Both the position numbers and the translations under genes were made by a program. A DNA stretch of 64,000 nt from Thermodesulfobium narugense DSM 14796 (GTDB lineage Bacteria > Thermodesulfobiota > Thermodesulfobiia > Thermodesulfobiales > Thermodesulfobiaceae), in the NCBI RefSeq assembly GCF_000212395.1, contig NC_015499.1:1189421-1253420 (forward strand). Reading direction: 5' to 3'. Positions 42,992 through 53,400 of the stretch are shown in pieces; the first letter of the stretch is position 1, and every line of letters begins with the position of its first letter. The notes beneath the pieces are model-generated. The model searched no databases. It was not told the DNA's origin and worked only from the letters and a program-made list of their open reading frames with translations.

Positions 42992-43903
42992 GTGAACAAA
43001 GTCTTTATTCTACTAGGACAAACCTGCACCGGAAAAACAAACGTTTCTATTGAAATAGCACAAAAACTACCAATAGAGATAATTTCTGCCGATTCGAGAC
43101 AGGTTTATAAATATATGGATATCGGCACTGCAAAACCTACCAAAGAAGAAATGAAAGCCGTTCCCCATTATCTAATTGATATAATATATCCGGATGAAGA
43201 ATTTAACGCATTTATTTTCCAGACAAAGGCTTTAGAGCTAATTGAAGATATTATTAAAAGGTCGAAAATTCCTTTAATCGTCGGAGGAACCGCTCTATAC
43301 TTAAAAGGCTTAATAGAAGGGTACAATTTTGCATGTGGAACCAAAGATAGAAAGATAAGAAATAGGCTCATATCAATAGGACTAGAAAAAGGTTTTGAAC
43401 ATCTATATCAAAGGCTTACAGAAATAGATCCAGATTATGCAAAAACAATTTCCCCAACTGATAAAATAAGAATAGTTAGGGCTTTAGAAGTGTATGAGGT
43501 TTCAGGCTTGACCTTTTCTCAAGCAGCAAAGAATTCAGAAAACAAGTACGAATATAAAGTCTTTGGTCTTAGTATAGAGAGAGAATTGCTTTATGAAAGA
43601 ATCAATAAAAGAGTCGACCTAATGATTCAAAACAACCTTATTGACGAAGTAAAATTTCTTATCGATAAATATGATATTAGCACCAAAGCGTTTCAAACTT
43701 ATGGCTATAAGGAGATAATTGATTATTTAGTAAACAATTTGCCTTTAAACGAAGCAATTGAACTTATAAAAAAGAACACAAGAAATTTTGCAAAACGTCA
43801 AATGACATGGTTTAGAAAAATGAATGCAGAATGGATTGAAAACATAGATTATAATATTAGTGCAAATCACTTGATAAAAAAAATTAAGGAGGAACTTTAT
43901 TAG
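42992..43903 (+). CDS. miaA: tRNA dimethylallyltransferase
   Basis: 303 aa; puts the isopentenyl group on A37 of tRNAs reading UNN codons. Walker A is LLGQTCTGKTNVSIE, followed by the family's SADSRQVYKYMDIGTAKPT, IVGGTALYLKGLIEG, and RNFAKRQMTWFRKM. GTG start at 42992. The stop overlaps the dapF start by one base (TAGTG). Confidence 0.96.
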   Translation: MNKVFILLGQTCTGKTNVSIEIAQKLPIEIISADSRQVYKYMDIGTAKPTKEEMKAVPHYLIDIIYPDEEFNAFIFQTKALELIEDIIKRSKIPLIVGGTALYLKGLIEGYNFACGTKDRKIRNRLISIGLEKGFEHLYQRLTEIDPDYAKTISPTDKIRIVRALEVYEVSGLTFSQAAKNSENKYEYKVFGLSIERELLYERINKRVDLMIQNNLIDEVKFLIDKYDISTKAFQTYGYKEIIDYLVNNLPLNEAIELIKKNTRNFAKRQMTWFRKMNAEWIENIDYNISANHLIKKIKEELY

Positions 43904-44751
43904 TGAAGTTTTACAAAATGCATGGAACAGGCAATGATTTTGTTATGCTTTTGCCAGAAGAATCTAAATACGTAGAATCAAACAATCCTTTAGAAATTTC
44001 TAAAAAATTGTGTGATAGACATTTTGGAATAGGCTCGGACGGCTTAATTCTTATGCTACCATCCGAGAAAGCAGATTTGAAGATGAGAATCTTTAATGCA
44101 GATGGTAGCGAAGCAGAAATGTGCGGAAATGGAATTAGATGCTTTGCTAAATTGGCAAAGGATATGAATATAGTTAATAAAGATAAAATAGAAGTAGAAA
44201 CGCTTGCAGGCATTATCGTTCCAGAAATTATAAGATCCGATGACAAAAATTCACTAATAAGAGTAAATATGGGTACTCCAAATTTAAAGCCAGAATCAAT
44301 ACCAATATTAGGTTTCGAAGGAAAAGATTCAGTTATAAATCAAAGAATTCAGATCAACGATAAAACCTTTTTAAACGTAACATGCGTTTCAATGGGCAAT
44401 CCTCACTGTGTAATTTTTATGGATTATGATATAAAGAATTTCCCAATTGAAGGCATTGCGCCTGAAGTAGAACATTCAGCGTGGTTTCCAAAAAAAACAA
44501 ATGTTGAATTTGCAAGAGTTATTTCTAAAAGCGATATAGAGTTAAGAGTTTGGGAAAGAGGAGTAGGAGAGACTTTAGCTTGTGGCACTGGAGCATGTGC
44601 GACAGCTGTTGCTGCAAAGTTAAATGGCTTTACGAATGGGAATGTGAACATTCATTTACCAGGTGGAATTCTTCATATAGAATATGAAACAAACAATGTT
44701 TTCATGACAGCAACCGCTACTTTGGTTTTTGAAGGTATAATCGAAATATAA
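43903..44751 (+). CDS. dapF: Diaminopimelate epimerase
   Basis: 282 aa; interconverts LL- and meso-DAP for lysine and peptidoglycan. The two catalytic cysteines are in EMCGNGIRCFAKLA (about residue 73) and TLACGTGACATAVAA (about residue 227); FYKMHGTGNDFVML opens the protein. GTG start at 43903, sharing a base with the miaA stop. Confidence 0.96.
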   Translation: MKFYKMHGTGNDFVMLLPEESKYVESNNPLEISKKLCDRHFGIGSDGLILMLPSEKADLKMRIFNADGSEAEMCGNGIRCFAKLAKDMNIVNKDKIEVETLAGIIVPEIIRSDDKNSLIRVNMGTPNLKPESIPILGFEGKDSVINQRIQINDKTFLNVTCVSMGNPHCVIFMDYDIKNFPIEGIAPEVEHSAWFPKKTNVEFARVISKSDIELRVWERGVGETLACGTGACATAVAAKLNGFTNGNVNIHLPGGILHIEYETNNVFMTATATLVFEGIIEI

Positions 44752-44785
44752 AATTTCAAAAATTAATTTTTAGGAGGATATAAAA

Positions 44786-46138
44786 TTGAATTATTCAAAA
44801 ACATATGAATCATCCACAAAGGTTGAATTTGACGTTATATTTCCAAAGGAAGAAATTGAAAACGAATGGAATCAAACATTTAATCTAATTGCTAGCAGAA
44901 CAAACATCGCAGGCTTTAGAAGAGGAAAAGTGCCAAGAAACATACTAGAAAAGGTGATACGCGATGAAGATATCATAGAAAACTTAAAAGAAGTTTTATT
45001 AAGAAAAACGTTCAACAAAATAAGAGATGAACAAGGTGATGAAAATCTTTATAACATTTTCAAAGAAGATGAATCAGAAATTCAGAAAGATAAAGAGTAT
45101 AGATTTAAGATGGTGTTTGAATACTGGCCTGATCCAGAATTGGGAGATTATAGATCAATAAAGATTAAGGCTAATGAGGTGTCTGTTTCTGACGAAGAGA
45201 TAGAAAATCAATTAAACTTGATTCTTCAAAGTTTCGCCAAGTGGAATAATGTAGAAGATGGTGAAATCCAATTAAAGGATGTCGTAGAAATAACTATGGA
45301 AACAAGGGATGAAAACAACGAAGAAGTAAAAGAATATACTGGAAAATCAGCTATCTCTATAAATCCTGATATAAAAGACAGACTTAAACCTCTTAGAGAT
45401 GCCTTGTTAGGGAAAAAAGTTGGCGACGAAGTAGAGTGTGATATTGAATTAGAGTCCAAACGTGCCCATGTAAAAGCAAAAGTAGACTCAATACGAAGAA
45501 AAGAGTTATCAAATTGGTCTGACATAGACCTTCAGGCAAATTTTCAAGTAGAAAGCCTTGAGGAATTAAAAGAACAGCAAAAAAGTATACTTCTTATGAA
45601 CAAACTCCAACAAGAAATTGAAAATCAAAAAAATGAAATTTTGGAAAAAATAAGAGAGATAAGCAAAATTTACATTCCAGAAACAGCCCTCCAATTAGAA
45701 AAGCAACAATATATTAATGATTTAGAGAAGAGAATAAAAAGTAGACAGGTTTCAAAGGAAGAAATAAACGCATTAAATAGCGGTAAGGATGAATTTTCTA
45801 AATTTGCAGATATGACAGTAAAGAAATCAATAGAAGATTTATTGATAATTGAAAAAATTTCTAAAGATTTGGGTATAGTAGTTGAAGATGCAGAAATAGA
45901 ACAAAGACTTAGAGCGTACAGAAAGGATTTAGGAGAAGCAGATCTTAATAAGTGGATTCAGGATCTAAAAAATGATAAAAGAACATGGGGGCAATTAATT
46001 GCAGATGTAAGAAGAGAAAGAGTTTTTTCAGCACTTTTAACAATGTGTGTTGAAAGAGAAGAAAGAGATGATACGAAACAAAACTCTGAGGAAACTAAAC
46101 AAGGTGCTGAAAGCTTAGAAAGCGAAAAAAATAGTTAA
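44786..46138 (+). CDS. tig: Trigger factor
   Basis: 450-aa ribosome-bound chaperone. Ribosome-binding signature GFRRGKVP at residues 43-50, a PPIase (FKBP-like) domain at about 155-245, and a helical C-terminal arm rich in Lys/Glu up to residue ~430. TTG start at 44786 with AGGAGG 10 nt upstream. First of tig-clpP-clpX, the usual order. Confidence 0.95.
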   Translation: MNYSKTYESSTKVEFDVIFPKEEIENEWNQTFNLIASRTNIAGFRRGKVPRNILEKVIRDEDIIENLKEVLLRKTFNKIRDEQGDENLYNIFKEDESEIQKDKEYRFKMVFEYWPDPELGDYRSIKIKANEVSVSDEEIENQLNLILQSFAKWNNVEDGEIQLKDVVEITMETRDENNEEVKEYTGKSAISINPDIKDRLKPLRDALLGKKVGDEVECDIELESKRAHVKAKVDSIRRKELSNWSDIDLQANFQVESLEELKEQQKSILLMNKLQQEIENQKNEILEKIREISKIYIPETALQLEKQQYINDLEKRIKSRQVSKEEINALNSGKDEFSKFADMTVKKSIEDLLIIEKISKDLGIVVEDAEIEQRLRAYRKDLGEADLNKWIQDLKNDKRTWGQLIADVRRERVFSALLTMCVEREERDDTKQNSEETKQGAESLESEKNS

Positions 46139-46165
46139 AAAAATTAAAGGATGGTGGATAAATAA

Positions 46166-46765
46166 ATGGACATTTCAAGTGGTATTCTTATACCTACAGT
46201 TACCGAAAGAACTTCTCATGGAGAAAGAGTTTACGATATATATTCGAAACTTCTAAATGACAGAATAATATTCTTAGGAACTGCAATAAACGAAGACGTA
46301 GCAAATCTTGTAGTAGCCCAAATGCTCTTTTTAGAGGCAGACGATCCCAATAGAGACATCTATCTTTATATAAATAGCCCTGGAGGAATTGTAACTGCAG
46401 GGCTTGCTATCTATGACACTATGCAATACGTAAAATCACCAGTCAACACAATATGCTTTGGTCAGGCTGCAAGTATGGCTGCAGTAATTCTTGCTGCAGG
46501 TGAAAGGGGCAAAAGATATTGCTTGCCCAACTCGAGAGTACTTATACACCAACCTTTGGGCGGAGCTGAAGGACAGGCCACAGACATTGCTATTCAGGCT
46601 AAAGAGATATTAAAAGTCAAGGATACTCTAAATCAAATACTAGCTAAGCATACTGGGAAAAATATCACAAAAATCAAAAACGATACAGAAAGAGATTTCT
46701 ATATGGATGCTAAGCAGGCTAAAGAGTATGGCATAGTTGATGAAATTCTGGAAAAGAGAGAGTAA
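46166..46765 (+). CDS. clpP: ATP-dependent Clp protease, proteolytic subunit
   Basis: 199-aa serine protease. Catalytic Ser in [15 protein letters not shown] and His in [11 protein letters not shown]; Asp follows around [16 protein letters not shown]. Typical length. ATG at 46166 behind AAGGATGG. It forms the barrel used by ClpX, whose gene is next; tmRNA-tagged proteins with the LAA tail are expected substrates. Confidence 0.97.
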   Translation: MDISSGILIPTVTERTSHGERVYDIYSKLLNDRIIFLGTAINEDVANLVVAQMLFLEADDPNRDIYLYINSPGGIVTAGLAIYDTMQYVKSPVNTICFGQAASMAAVILAAGERGKRYCLPNSRVLIHQPLGGAEGQATDIAIQAKEILKVKDTLNQILAKHTGKNITKIKNDTERDFYMDAKQAKEYGIVDEILEKRE

Positions 46766-46773
46766 AAAATAAT

Positions 46774-48015
46774 ATGGATAACGATAATTTACAAAGATGT
46801 TCCTTTTGCGGCAGAAGTTCTAAAGAGGTAGAAAAGTTCTTCTCGGGAAAAAATGGAGCTTTAATTTGCAGTGATTGTATAAAAATTGCAAATAAGATAC
46901 TGGAAAGAGAAGAAAGAGAAAGAATTCTTGAAAATTATAATAGCACTATAAACAATCTAAAACCAAAAGAGATATTTGCAAAACTTTCAGAATACGTAAT
47001 TGGACAAGAAAACGTAAAAAAAGTTCTGTCGGTAGCAGTATATAACCACTATAAAAGAATAATGCAAGACAAAAGCGATAACGATGTAGAAATTTTAAAA
47101 AGCAATGTCTTGTTAATTGGTCCAACTGGGACTGGAAAAACCCTTTTAGCACAAACCCTTGCAAAAATACTAAACGTTCCATTTGCCATTGCAGATGCCA
47201 CTACCCTAACAGAAGCAGGTTATGTAGGCGAAGACGTTGAAAATGTTCTCCTAAGGTTAATTCAAGCGGCAAACTACGATATACATGCTGCTGAAAAGGG
47301 AATTGTGTACATAGATGAAATAGATAAGATTGGCAGAAAATCTGAAAACACGTCAATAACAAGAGATGTATCAGGCGAAGGAGTTCAACAGGCATTATTA
47401 AAGATTCTTGAAGGCACAATAGCAAACGTCCCACCCCAAGGAGGAAGAAAACATCCTCAACAAGAGTTTATACAAATCAATACCGAAAATATACTCTTTA
47501 TTTGTGGCGGTTCTTTCGAAAAGATTGAAGAAAAGGTGTATTCGAGAATTGGCAAAAAAAACATAGGTTTTATATCAAAAAGCAAAATTGATAGAGAGAT
47601 TAAGGAAGAAGAAGAGAAATGGAAAATTTTGCAAGAAAATATACTTCCAGAAGACCTAATTCATTTTGGTCTTATTCCCGAACTTGTTGGCAGGTTGCCC
47701 ATTATTGCAGTCCTAAGTCCCCTTGATGAAGTATTACTTAAGAAAATACTCACTGAACCTAAAAATGCAATTCTAAAACAGTACAAAAAACTCTTAGAAA
47801 TGGATAACATAACTTTGAACTTTACCGAAGAATCGCTTGATTATATAGTAAAGGAAGCAATAAAGAGAAATACAGGTGCAAGAGGCCTAAGAGCTATAAT
47901 GGAAACTATTATGCTCGATGTTATGTTTGATACAGCATTATTTGCACAAAATGGCACCCTTGAAATTGACGGAAAATTTGTAGAAGAAAAATTAACTCCC
48001 AAAAAAGTTGGTTAA
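46774..48015 (+). CDS. clpX: Clp protease ATP-binding subunit ClpX
   Basis: 413-aa unfoldase. N-terminal zinc finger ([14 protein letters not shown], then CSDC), Walker [14 protein letters not shown], pore loop GYVGED, Walker [14 protein letters not shown], and the sensor-2 region [14 protein letters not shown]. Starts 8 nt after clpP. A hairpin (48021-48060) follows the stop. Confidence 0.97.
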   Translation: MDNDNLQRCSFCGRSSKEVEKFFSGKNGALICSDCIKIANKILEREERERILENYNSTINNLKPKEIFAKLSEYVIGQENVKKVLSVAVYNHYKRIMQDKSDNDVEILKSNVLLIGPTGTGKTLLAQTLAKILNVPFAIADATTLTEAGYVGEDVENVLLRLIQAANYDIHAAEKGIVYIDEIDKIGRKSENTSITRDVSGEGVQQALLKILEGTIANVPPQGGRKHPQQEFIQINTENILFICGGSFEKIEEKVYSRIGKKNIGFISKSKIDREIKEEEEKWKILQENILPEDLIHFGLIPELVGRLPIIAVLSPLDEVLLKKILTEPKNAILKQYKKLLEMDNITLNFTEESLDYIVKEAIKRNTGARGLRAIMETIMLDVMFDTALFAQNGTLEIDGKFVEEKLTPKKVG

Positions 48016-48020
48016 AAAAC

Positions 48021-48060
48021 TTATAAACAGCCGCTGAAAAAGTTTAGCGGCTGTTTATAA
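48021..48060. terminator. Hairpin between clpX and the TPR gene
   Basis: Perfect 15-bp stem TTATAAACAGCCGCT / AGCGGCTGTTTATAA (48021-48035 and 48046-48060) with a 10-nt loop, located between convergent stops. The T-tract is poor on either side, but the perfect arms support a bidirectional terminator. Confidence 0.75.
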
Positions 48061-48075
48061 TGAAATCTGCATAAT

Positions 48076-48690
48076 TTAATTTTTATTATCAAGATTTTTT
48101 GCCCTATCAAAATCCTTTTGAGCGCTCGTATAATCGCTTAAAGCATAATATGCATTTGCCCTATTAAAATATGCTACAGACATTGTGCGATCGATATCTA
48201 TTGCTTTAGTATATTGAATAACTGCTTTATCAAATTCATGCAAATCATAATAACTAACCCCAAGATTATTATAATAGCTTGCATTTTTTGGGTTTAGTTC
48301 TATTGCTTTCAGATAATCTTTTATTGCAAGATCAATTTTTGCCAACTTATAATACGACAAACCTCTACCCTCATATGCCTCAGCGTTTTTTGGGTTCAGT
48401 TCAATTACTTTTGAAAAATCTTGAACTGCCTTGTCGTATTCGTGCAATTTGAAGTATGTGTTTGCCCTATTAAAATATGCGTCAACCAGTTTTGGATTGG
48501 ACTCAATAGCCAAATTATAAAAAGATATAGCCTTGAAATATTCTTTCTTATCAAAAAATGAATTTGCCGCGTTCAAATACTCTCTATCACTTCCATTGAA
48601 AAATAGAAGCGGAAGCAAAAATATTAAAAATGCCACAAAAAAACTAATAAGAAAAATCTTTTTAACTATTAGCTCAACCCCCTCTGTCAA
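48076..48690 (-). CDS. TPR-repeat protein with N-terminal membrane anchor
   Basis: 204 aa. One membrane segment (FLISFFVAFLIFLLPLLFF) and then about five TPR units of the form 'AYFNRANTYFKLHEYDKAVQ', 'AEAYEGRGLSYYKLAKIDLA', 'YNNLGVSYYDLHEFDKAVIQ'. The TPRs would scaffold protein contacts, probably outside the cytoplasmic face given the anchor. The function is unknown. It is downstream (15 nt) of the GGDEF gene at 48706. Confidence 0.87.
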   Translation of the reverse strand: MTEGVELIVKKIFLISFFVAFLIFLLPLLFFNGSDREYLNAANSFFDKKEYFKAISFYNLAIESNPKLVDAYFNRANTYFKLHEYDKAVQDFSKVIELNPKNAEAYEGRGLSYYKLAKIDLAIKDYLKAIELNPKNASYYNNLGVSYYDLHEFDKAVIQYTKAIDIDRTMSVAYFNRANAYYALSDYTSAQKDFDRAKNLDNKN

Positions 48691-48705
48691 ATTTTACATC
48701 TAAAA

Positions 48706-50388
48706 TCAACCTGACTCTTCATAACGTACGCAATTTTTTCCAACGGCTTTAGCCTCATACATCAGATTATCGGCTCTTTCTATCAACGAGTCAATATCGT
48801 CTTCTTTACGAAATCCTGCAATACCTAAACTTACAGTAAAGCCCTTAATGCCCTCAATTTTTAGATTATTCAATCTAATTCTAAGTTCTTCTGCTAAAAT
48901 TAAAGCCCTTTCTGGAGTAGTTTCGGGGAGCAATATTACAAATTCCTCGCCGCCCCAGCGTGCAAATATATCAATTTTTCTTATTCTATCTTTTATCGTC
49001 TCAGATAAACTTTTTAAAACTAAATCCCCTGCATTGTGACCAAACTTGTCGTTTATGCCCTTGAAATTGTCAATATCGAGCATTATTACAGAAAATTTAG
49101 AACCCGTCCTCCTTGACCTCTCTATTTCTTCATCTAATCTCTCAAGAAAGTATCGACGGTTATATGCTCCAGTCAAAGGATCCGTAATTGATAGAAGATA
49201 AAGTTCTTTTTCAATATTTTTATACTTAGTAACGTCATTGGCATAATGAAGGTAAATATCGCCTCCTAAGGGTATCCACCAGGTATCCCATATTTTGTCT
49301 TCAAGCTCCACTTCAATGTTTATCGATTCATTTCTTGAAAGTGCATCATCAGCTTTACAAAAATAGCACTTTGTGTCAGGCAAAGGCACGCCTATATTTT
49401 CATATACATCTTTATTTGTTTTCTGTATATACTTATTTTTGTGAATTTCTTCCCAACAATAGCCATTAACCTTAGTATAAAATAACTTTTCAGCCATCTT
49501 GTTTTGTGCAAGAATTTTTCTATCCTTTGTAATCAGCCAGGCGGGGGTAGGCAAGCCCTCCAGCATCAATCTGAGTCTCTCTTCCTTTATCTTGTTTTCT
49601 TCTTCCAACTTTTTTCTTTCACCAATATCTCTTGCAATTCCAACGCTATACCAATTATCCTTAAAATTAAAAATTGATAAGGAAACTTCTATAAAGACCT
49701 CTCTTCCATCCTTATTTCTTACTTTCATTTCTACTACCCTATCTAAGGAATTTCCTTTTCCTTCTAAAAAGTTATGCTTTATCGTCTCAATATGAGGCTT
49801 ATAATAACTACCAGGAACGAGAAATTGATCCAATTTCTTCCAAATAACTTCTTCCCAAGAATAGCCAAAGAGCTTTTCTGCAGCTTTATTCCAAAAAGTT
49901 ACTCTATCTTGATCGTCGATTATTACAATAGCATCCCAAACTGAGTTAATGACCACATCAAATTTTAGTTGGGCCTCTTGCATCTCATCTTCTATTAGAA
50001 CTCTTTCTGTAATGTCAGAGATAAAGGCAATGCATAGGTTTTTGCCCCTGTAGCTAATAAGCTGCAAGTTCACCTCTACAGGATAAAGAGTGCCGTCTTT
50101 TCGGCGATGCTTAGTTTGAAAAGAAATACTCCCTTTTTCACCCTTTATCAAGGGTTCAAGCAGCCTCTTAAAGCGATCCACGCTCATCTCTGGCTTCAAG
50201 TCAACTGGGGTCATATTGCTAAGTTCTTCAGGTGAAAATCCTAAGTTCTTCCTGGCAGCCTGATTTACAGCAAAAAATTTTAAACTCTTTGGATGGAAAA
50301 TATATATCTCATTAATAGATTTCTCAAAAAGCTGTCTCAAAAAACTCTTTTTTCTCAAGTCAATTTTGAAATCTAATCTATTCTCCAA
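48706..50388 (-). CDS. PAS-domain diguanylate cyclase
   Basis: 560 aa, no membrane segment. PAS 1 (about 12-130, with FHPKSLKFFAVNQAARKNLG), PAS 2 (about 137-265), PAS 3 (about 275-385, with NGYCWEEIHKN and KCYFCKADD), then GGDEF (about 390-555) with motif GGEEF in FARWGGEEFVILLPE and inhibitory RKID upstream; it should be active. The cysteine-bearing PAS resembles that of 17852-19618. It lies between a TPR gene and the large GGDEF/EAL gene, all on the minus strand. Confidence 0.94.
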   Translation of the reverse strand: MENRLDFKIDLRKKSFLRQLFEKSINEIYIFHPKSLKFFAVNQAARKNLGFSPEELSNMTPVDLKPEMSVDRFKRLLEPLIKGEKGSISFQTKHRRKDGTLYPVEVNLQLISYRGKNLCIAFISDITERVLIEDEMQEAQLKFDVVINSVWDAIVIIDDQDRVTFWNKAAEKLFGYSWEEVIWKKLDQFLVPGSYYKPHIETIKHNFLEGKGNSLDRVVEMKVRNKDGREVFIEVSLSIFNFKDNWYSVGIARDIGERKKLEEENKIKEERLRLMLEGLPTPAWLITKDRKILAQNKMAEKLFYTKVNGYCWEEIHKNKYIQKTNKDVYENIGVPLPDTKCYFCKADDALSRNESINIEVELEDKIWDTWWIPLGGDIYLHYANDVTKYKNIEKELYLLSITDPLTGAYNRRYFLERLDEEIERSRRTGSKFSVIMLDIDNFKGINDKFGHNAGDLVLKSLSETIKDRIRKIDIFARWGGEEFVILLPETTPERALILAEELRIRLNNLKIEGIKGFTVSLGIAGFRKEDDIDSLIERADNLMYEAKAVGKNCVRYEESG

Positions 50389-50419
50389 CTTAAAGCCTCC
50401 AAAAATTTATTTATAACCT

Positions 50420-53400
50420 TTAAATATTTCCTAAAATTTTACCAAAATCATCTCTTGGCATAGGTCTATGGAAAAAATATCCCTGAAAATAATCACAATT
50501 CATAGATTTTAGGATCTCAAACTGCTCTATAGTTTCTACTCCCTCTGCAATTGTTTTTATATTTAGTGAGTGAGCAAGAAAGATAATAGAATTTATGATA
50601 TTTCGTGTTTTAGAGTTTTCTATACCTCTTATGAAAGATATATCTATCTTTAGCGTCTCAATGTCAAGCATTGACAGGTAATACAGGGAAGAAAATCCAG
50701 TGCCAAAGTCATCCAAAGAAAAATATATGCCATATTTTTTTAACTCTCTAATAAGATCCGAAATATGTTCAAAGTTATTTATAAAAGTTCTCTCAACTAT
50801 CTCTATTTTTAATAAATCCATTGGCAGATGATGAAATTCCAGCTTAGAAATCAAATCATCCCTCAAGTTCCTTTGCATCAAGCTTTGTGAAGAAAGATTG
50901 ATCGATACGGGAATAGTTCTTTTAAAAGATTGTAAGTCATCAAGTACGTTTTCTATGAGTTGATTCTCTGCATCTATTATGTAAGACGTCTTCTCTAAGT
51001 GCTCTATAAAATCCATTGGCAATATTATTTTGCCATTTTTAACCCATCGCATTAGAGCCTCTGCACCTACGATTTTTCTATCCTTATCTACATATGGCTG
51101 ATAGAAGGCGACAAATTTTTTGTTGGCTATTGCAAGCTCTAAATCTGACTTTAGCATTAAAGCTTTTGTGACCTCTATTTCTAATTCTTTTCTAAAAAAG
51201 CCAACCTGATTTTCTCCCTTTTCTTTGGCATCTCTAAGTGCAATCAGAGCTTTATTTAGTAAATCCTCAGGAATATTAGCATCTTTTGGAAAAAGACTCA
51301 ATCCAATGTTAAATGAAAGAAAAACATTTTGATTCAAAATCTCATAGGGTTTTATAATCTTACTCAATATCTTTGAAGCTACTATAAGTATATCTTTTTC
51401 TGCCCTCAGATCTTTTAGCAGAATGCCAAATCTGTCAGACTCCAACCTTGCAATCACATCGTATGTCTTTAGATTGTCTTTTAGCCTTTGAGCTATCTGT
51501 TTTAGCACATTGTCGCCAACTGAAAAGCCAAAGGCTTCGTTTATTCTTTTAAAGTTTATTGGATTTATTACGGCCACTGCGCCTATTTGGCTTTCAGCTT
51601 TAGCCCTTTCCAAAAATTTCTCTAATTCTTTTTTGAAAGAATTTAAATTAAATAGGCCAGTTATATCGTCATAATTAGCCAATCTATATAACTCTTTTAA
51701 AAGATCGTCATCATTTCCAATTTCTTTGCCTACTGCTATATAATGCGTAATATTTGAACCCTCAAAAAAGGGCGTTATATTAACGTAAAAATCCTTTAAT
51801 ATGTCATTTTTAATTCTGTATTTAATTAATCCTGAATAAGTATTTCCAGATTTCAGAATTTTGTAAAATTTTTTTGAAAACTCTTTTGTGTGGGTTTTGG
51901 AGGAAAATATTGAGTGATGCTTACCTATAATCTCTTCTCTTGAATATCCAGAAATATCAAGAGTCTTGTTATTAACATATACAATATTAAAATTACTATC
52001 TGTAACAATAACAAACTCAAAACCAGAGTTCAGTGCGCTAATGGTTATCTTTGAGAACTTTTCATCTTCCAGTTTATTCAAGATAAATTCAATTTGCTGC
52101 TGAATAACCTCGAATAAATTAAATATCTCATCATTGAAAAGCATTCCTTTTTCAAAAACCAAGACAAGAGAGCCAATAATATTCTCCTTAAAGGATATGC
52201 TTAGCGCAAAACACGAATTAAATCCATAAGAACAAACAAATTTCTTAAATGGGCAAATATCTTGTGAGCAAATGTCATCCAATAAATATGCGCCCTTTTT
52301 AGTTAGACTCCTTATTAGTGGGTCGTCTGAATGTGCGCCTTGATTGTTTATAAATTGATTGTTTATAAATAGTTGGACTGCAGTTTTTGCCCAATCTAAA
52401 AACTGATATCTTGTCTCTTTAGCCGAAGAATATTTAATTTCAAAGTTTTCATTGTTTTTTAAAATTATATAAGCCAATGGCATATCAAGATTTTCTACTA
52501 AAAGGCGTGGCAATAATTCTAAAAACTCATCTTTAGTCTTCACCTGAAGAGATAAGCTGATAATTTTATAAAGTGTGTTATAAATCTTTGACCTCAGCTC
52601 TAATTGATTTTCATACTCTACAAGCTTTGTAACGTTTATTGATAAATCAACAAAGCGATAAACCTCACCGTCATGCATAACTGGTATTAATATTGAATCA
52701 AGATAAAAAATTGAGCCATCTTTTGCCTTGTTTACAAACCTACAGGTACAAGACTCTCCTGACAAGATCTTTTTCCAAAGTTTTTCATAAAAAGCTTTAT
52801 CATGATAACCTGACTTAAATATTCTTGGGTTTTTGCCAATGAGCTCTTCTTTTGAATAGCCTGAAATATCAGACACTGCTTTGTTTGCGTCTATTATAGT
52901 GCCATTTCTATCTGTGATTACCGCCCACTCGTGAGACACAGAGATAGCCTGGTTTAAGACAAGCATATTTTTCTGGGATTCAATCTTTTCCAACGCAAAA
53001 GATAAATCTAACTGAAGCTCTTCTAAAAGATATAAATGATCTCGATCAAAAGAGGGCATTGTATCATTGATTAGTAAAATATATTTTACTTCACCTTTAC
53101 TGAGAATAGGTATTGAACAAGTCGAACATATATTATAAGCATTATAAAAATCATGCCAGTATGAAGTATCTTTTAGCTTTGCCGCATCTGGTATTAGGCT
53201 TACCTTCTTTGTGTGGTAAGCTTTTGATACTGAGCCCCTGCCATATGGAGTTTGTTCATCTATACCGATTGTCAGATTTCTCACAGATTCTTCCAATTCT
53301 TTTATTTTAGCTTTCGTATAAATTTGTTTAAAAAGCAAATTTTCATCTATATAGCCTATCGAAGAATATAGAAAACCTACCTCATCGACTATTACATCAC

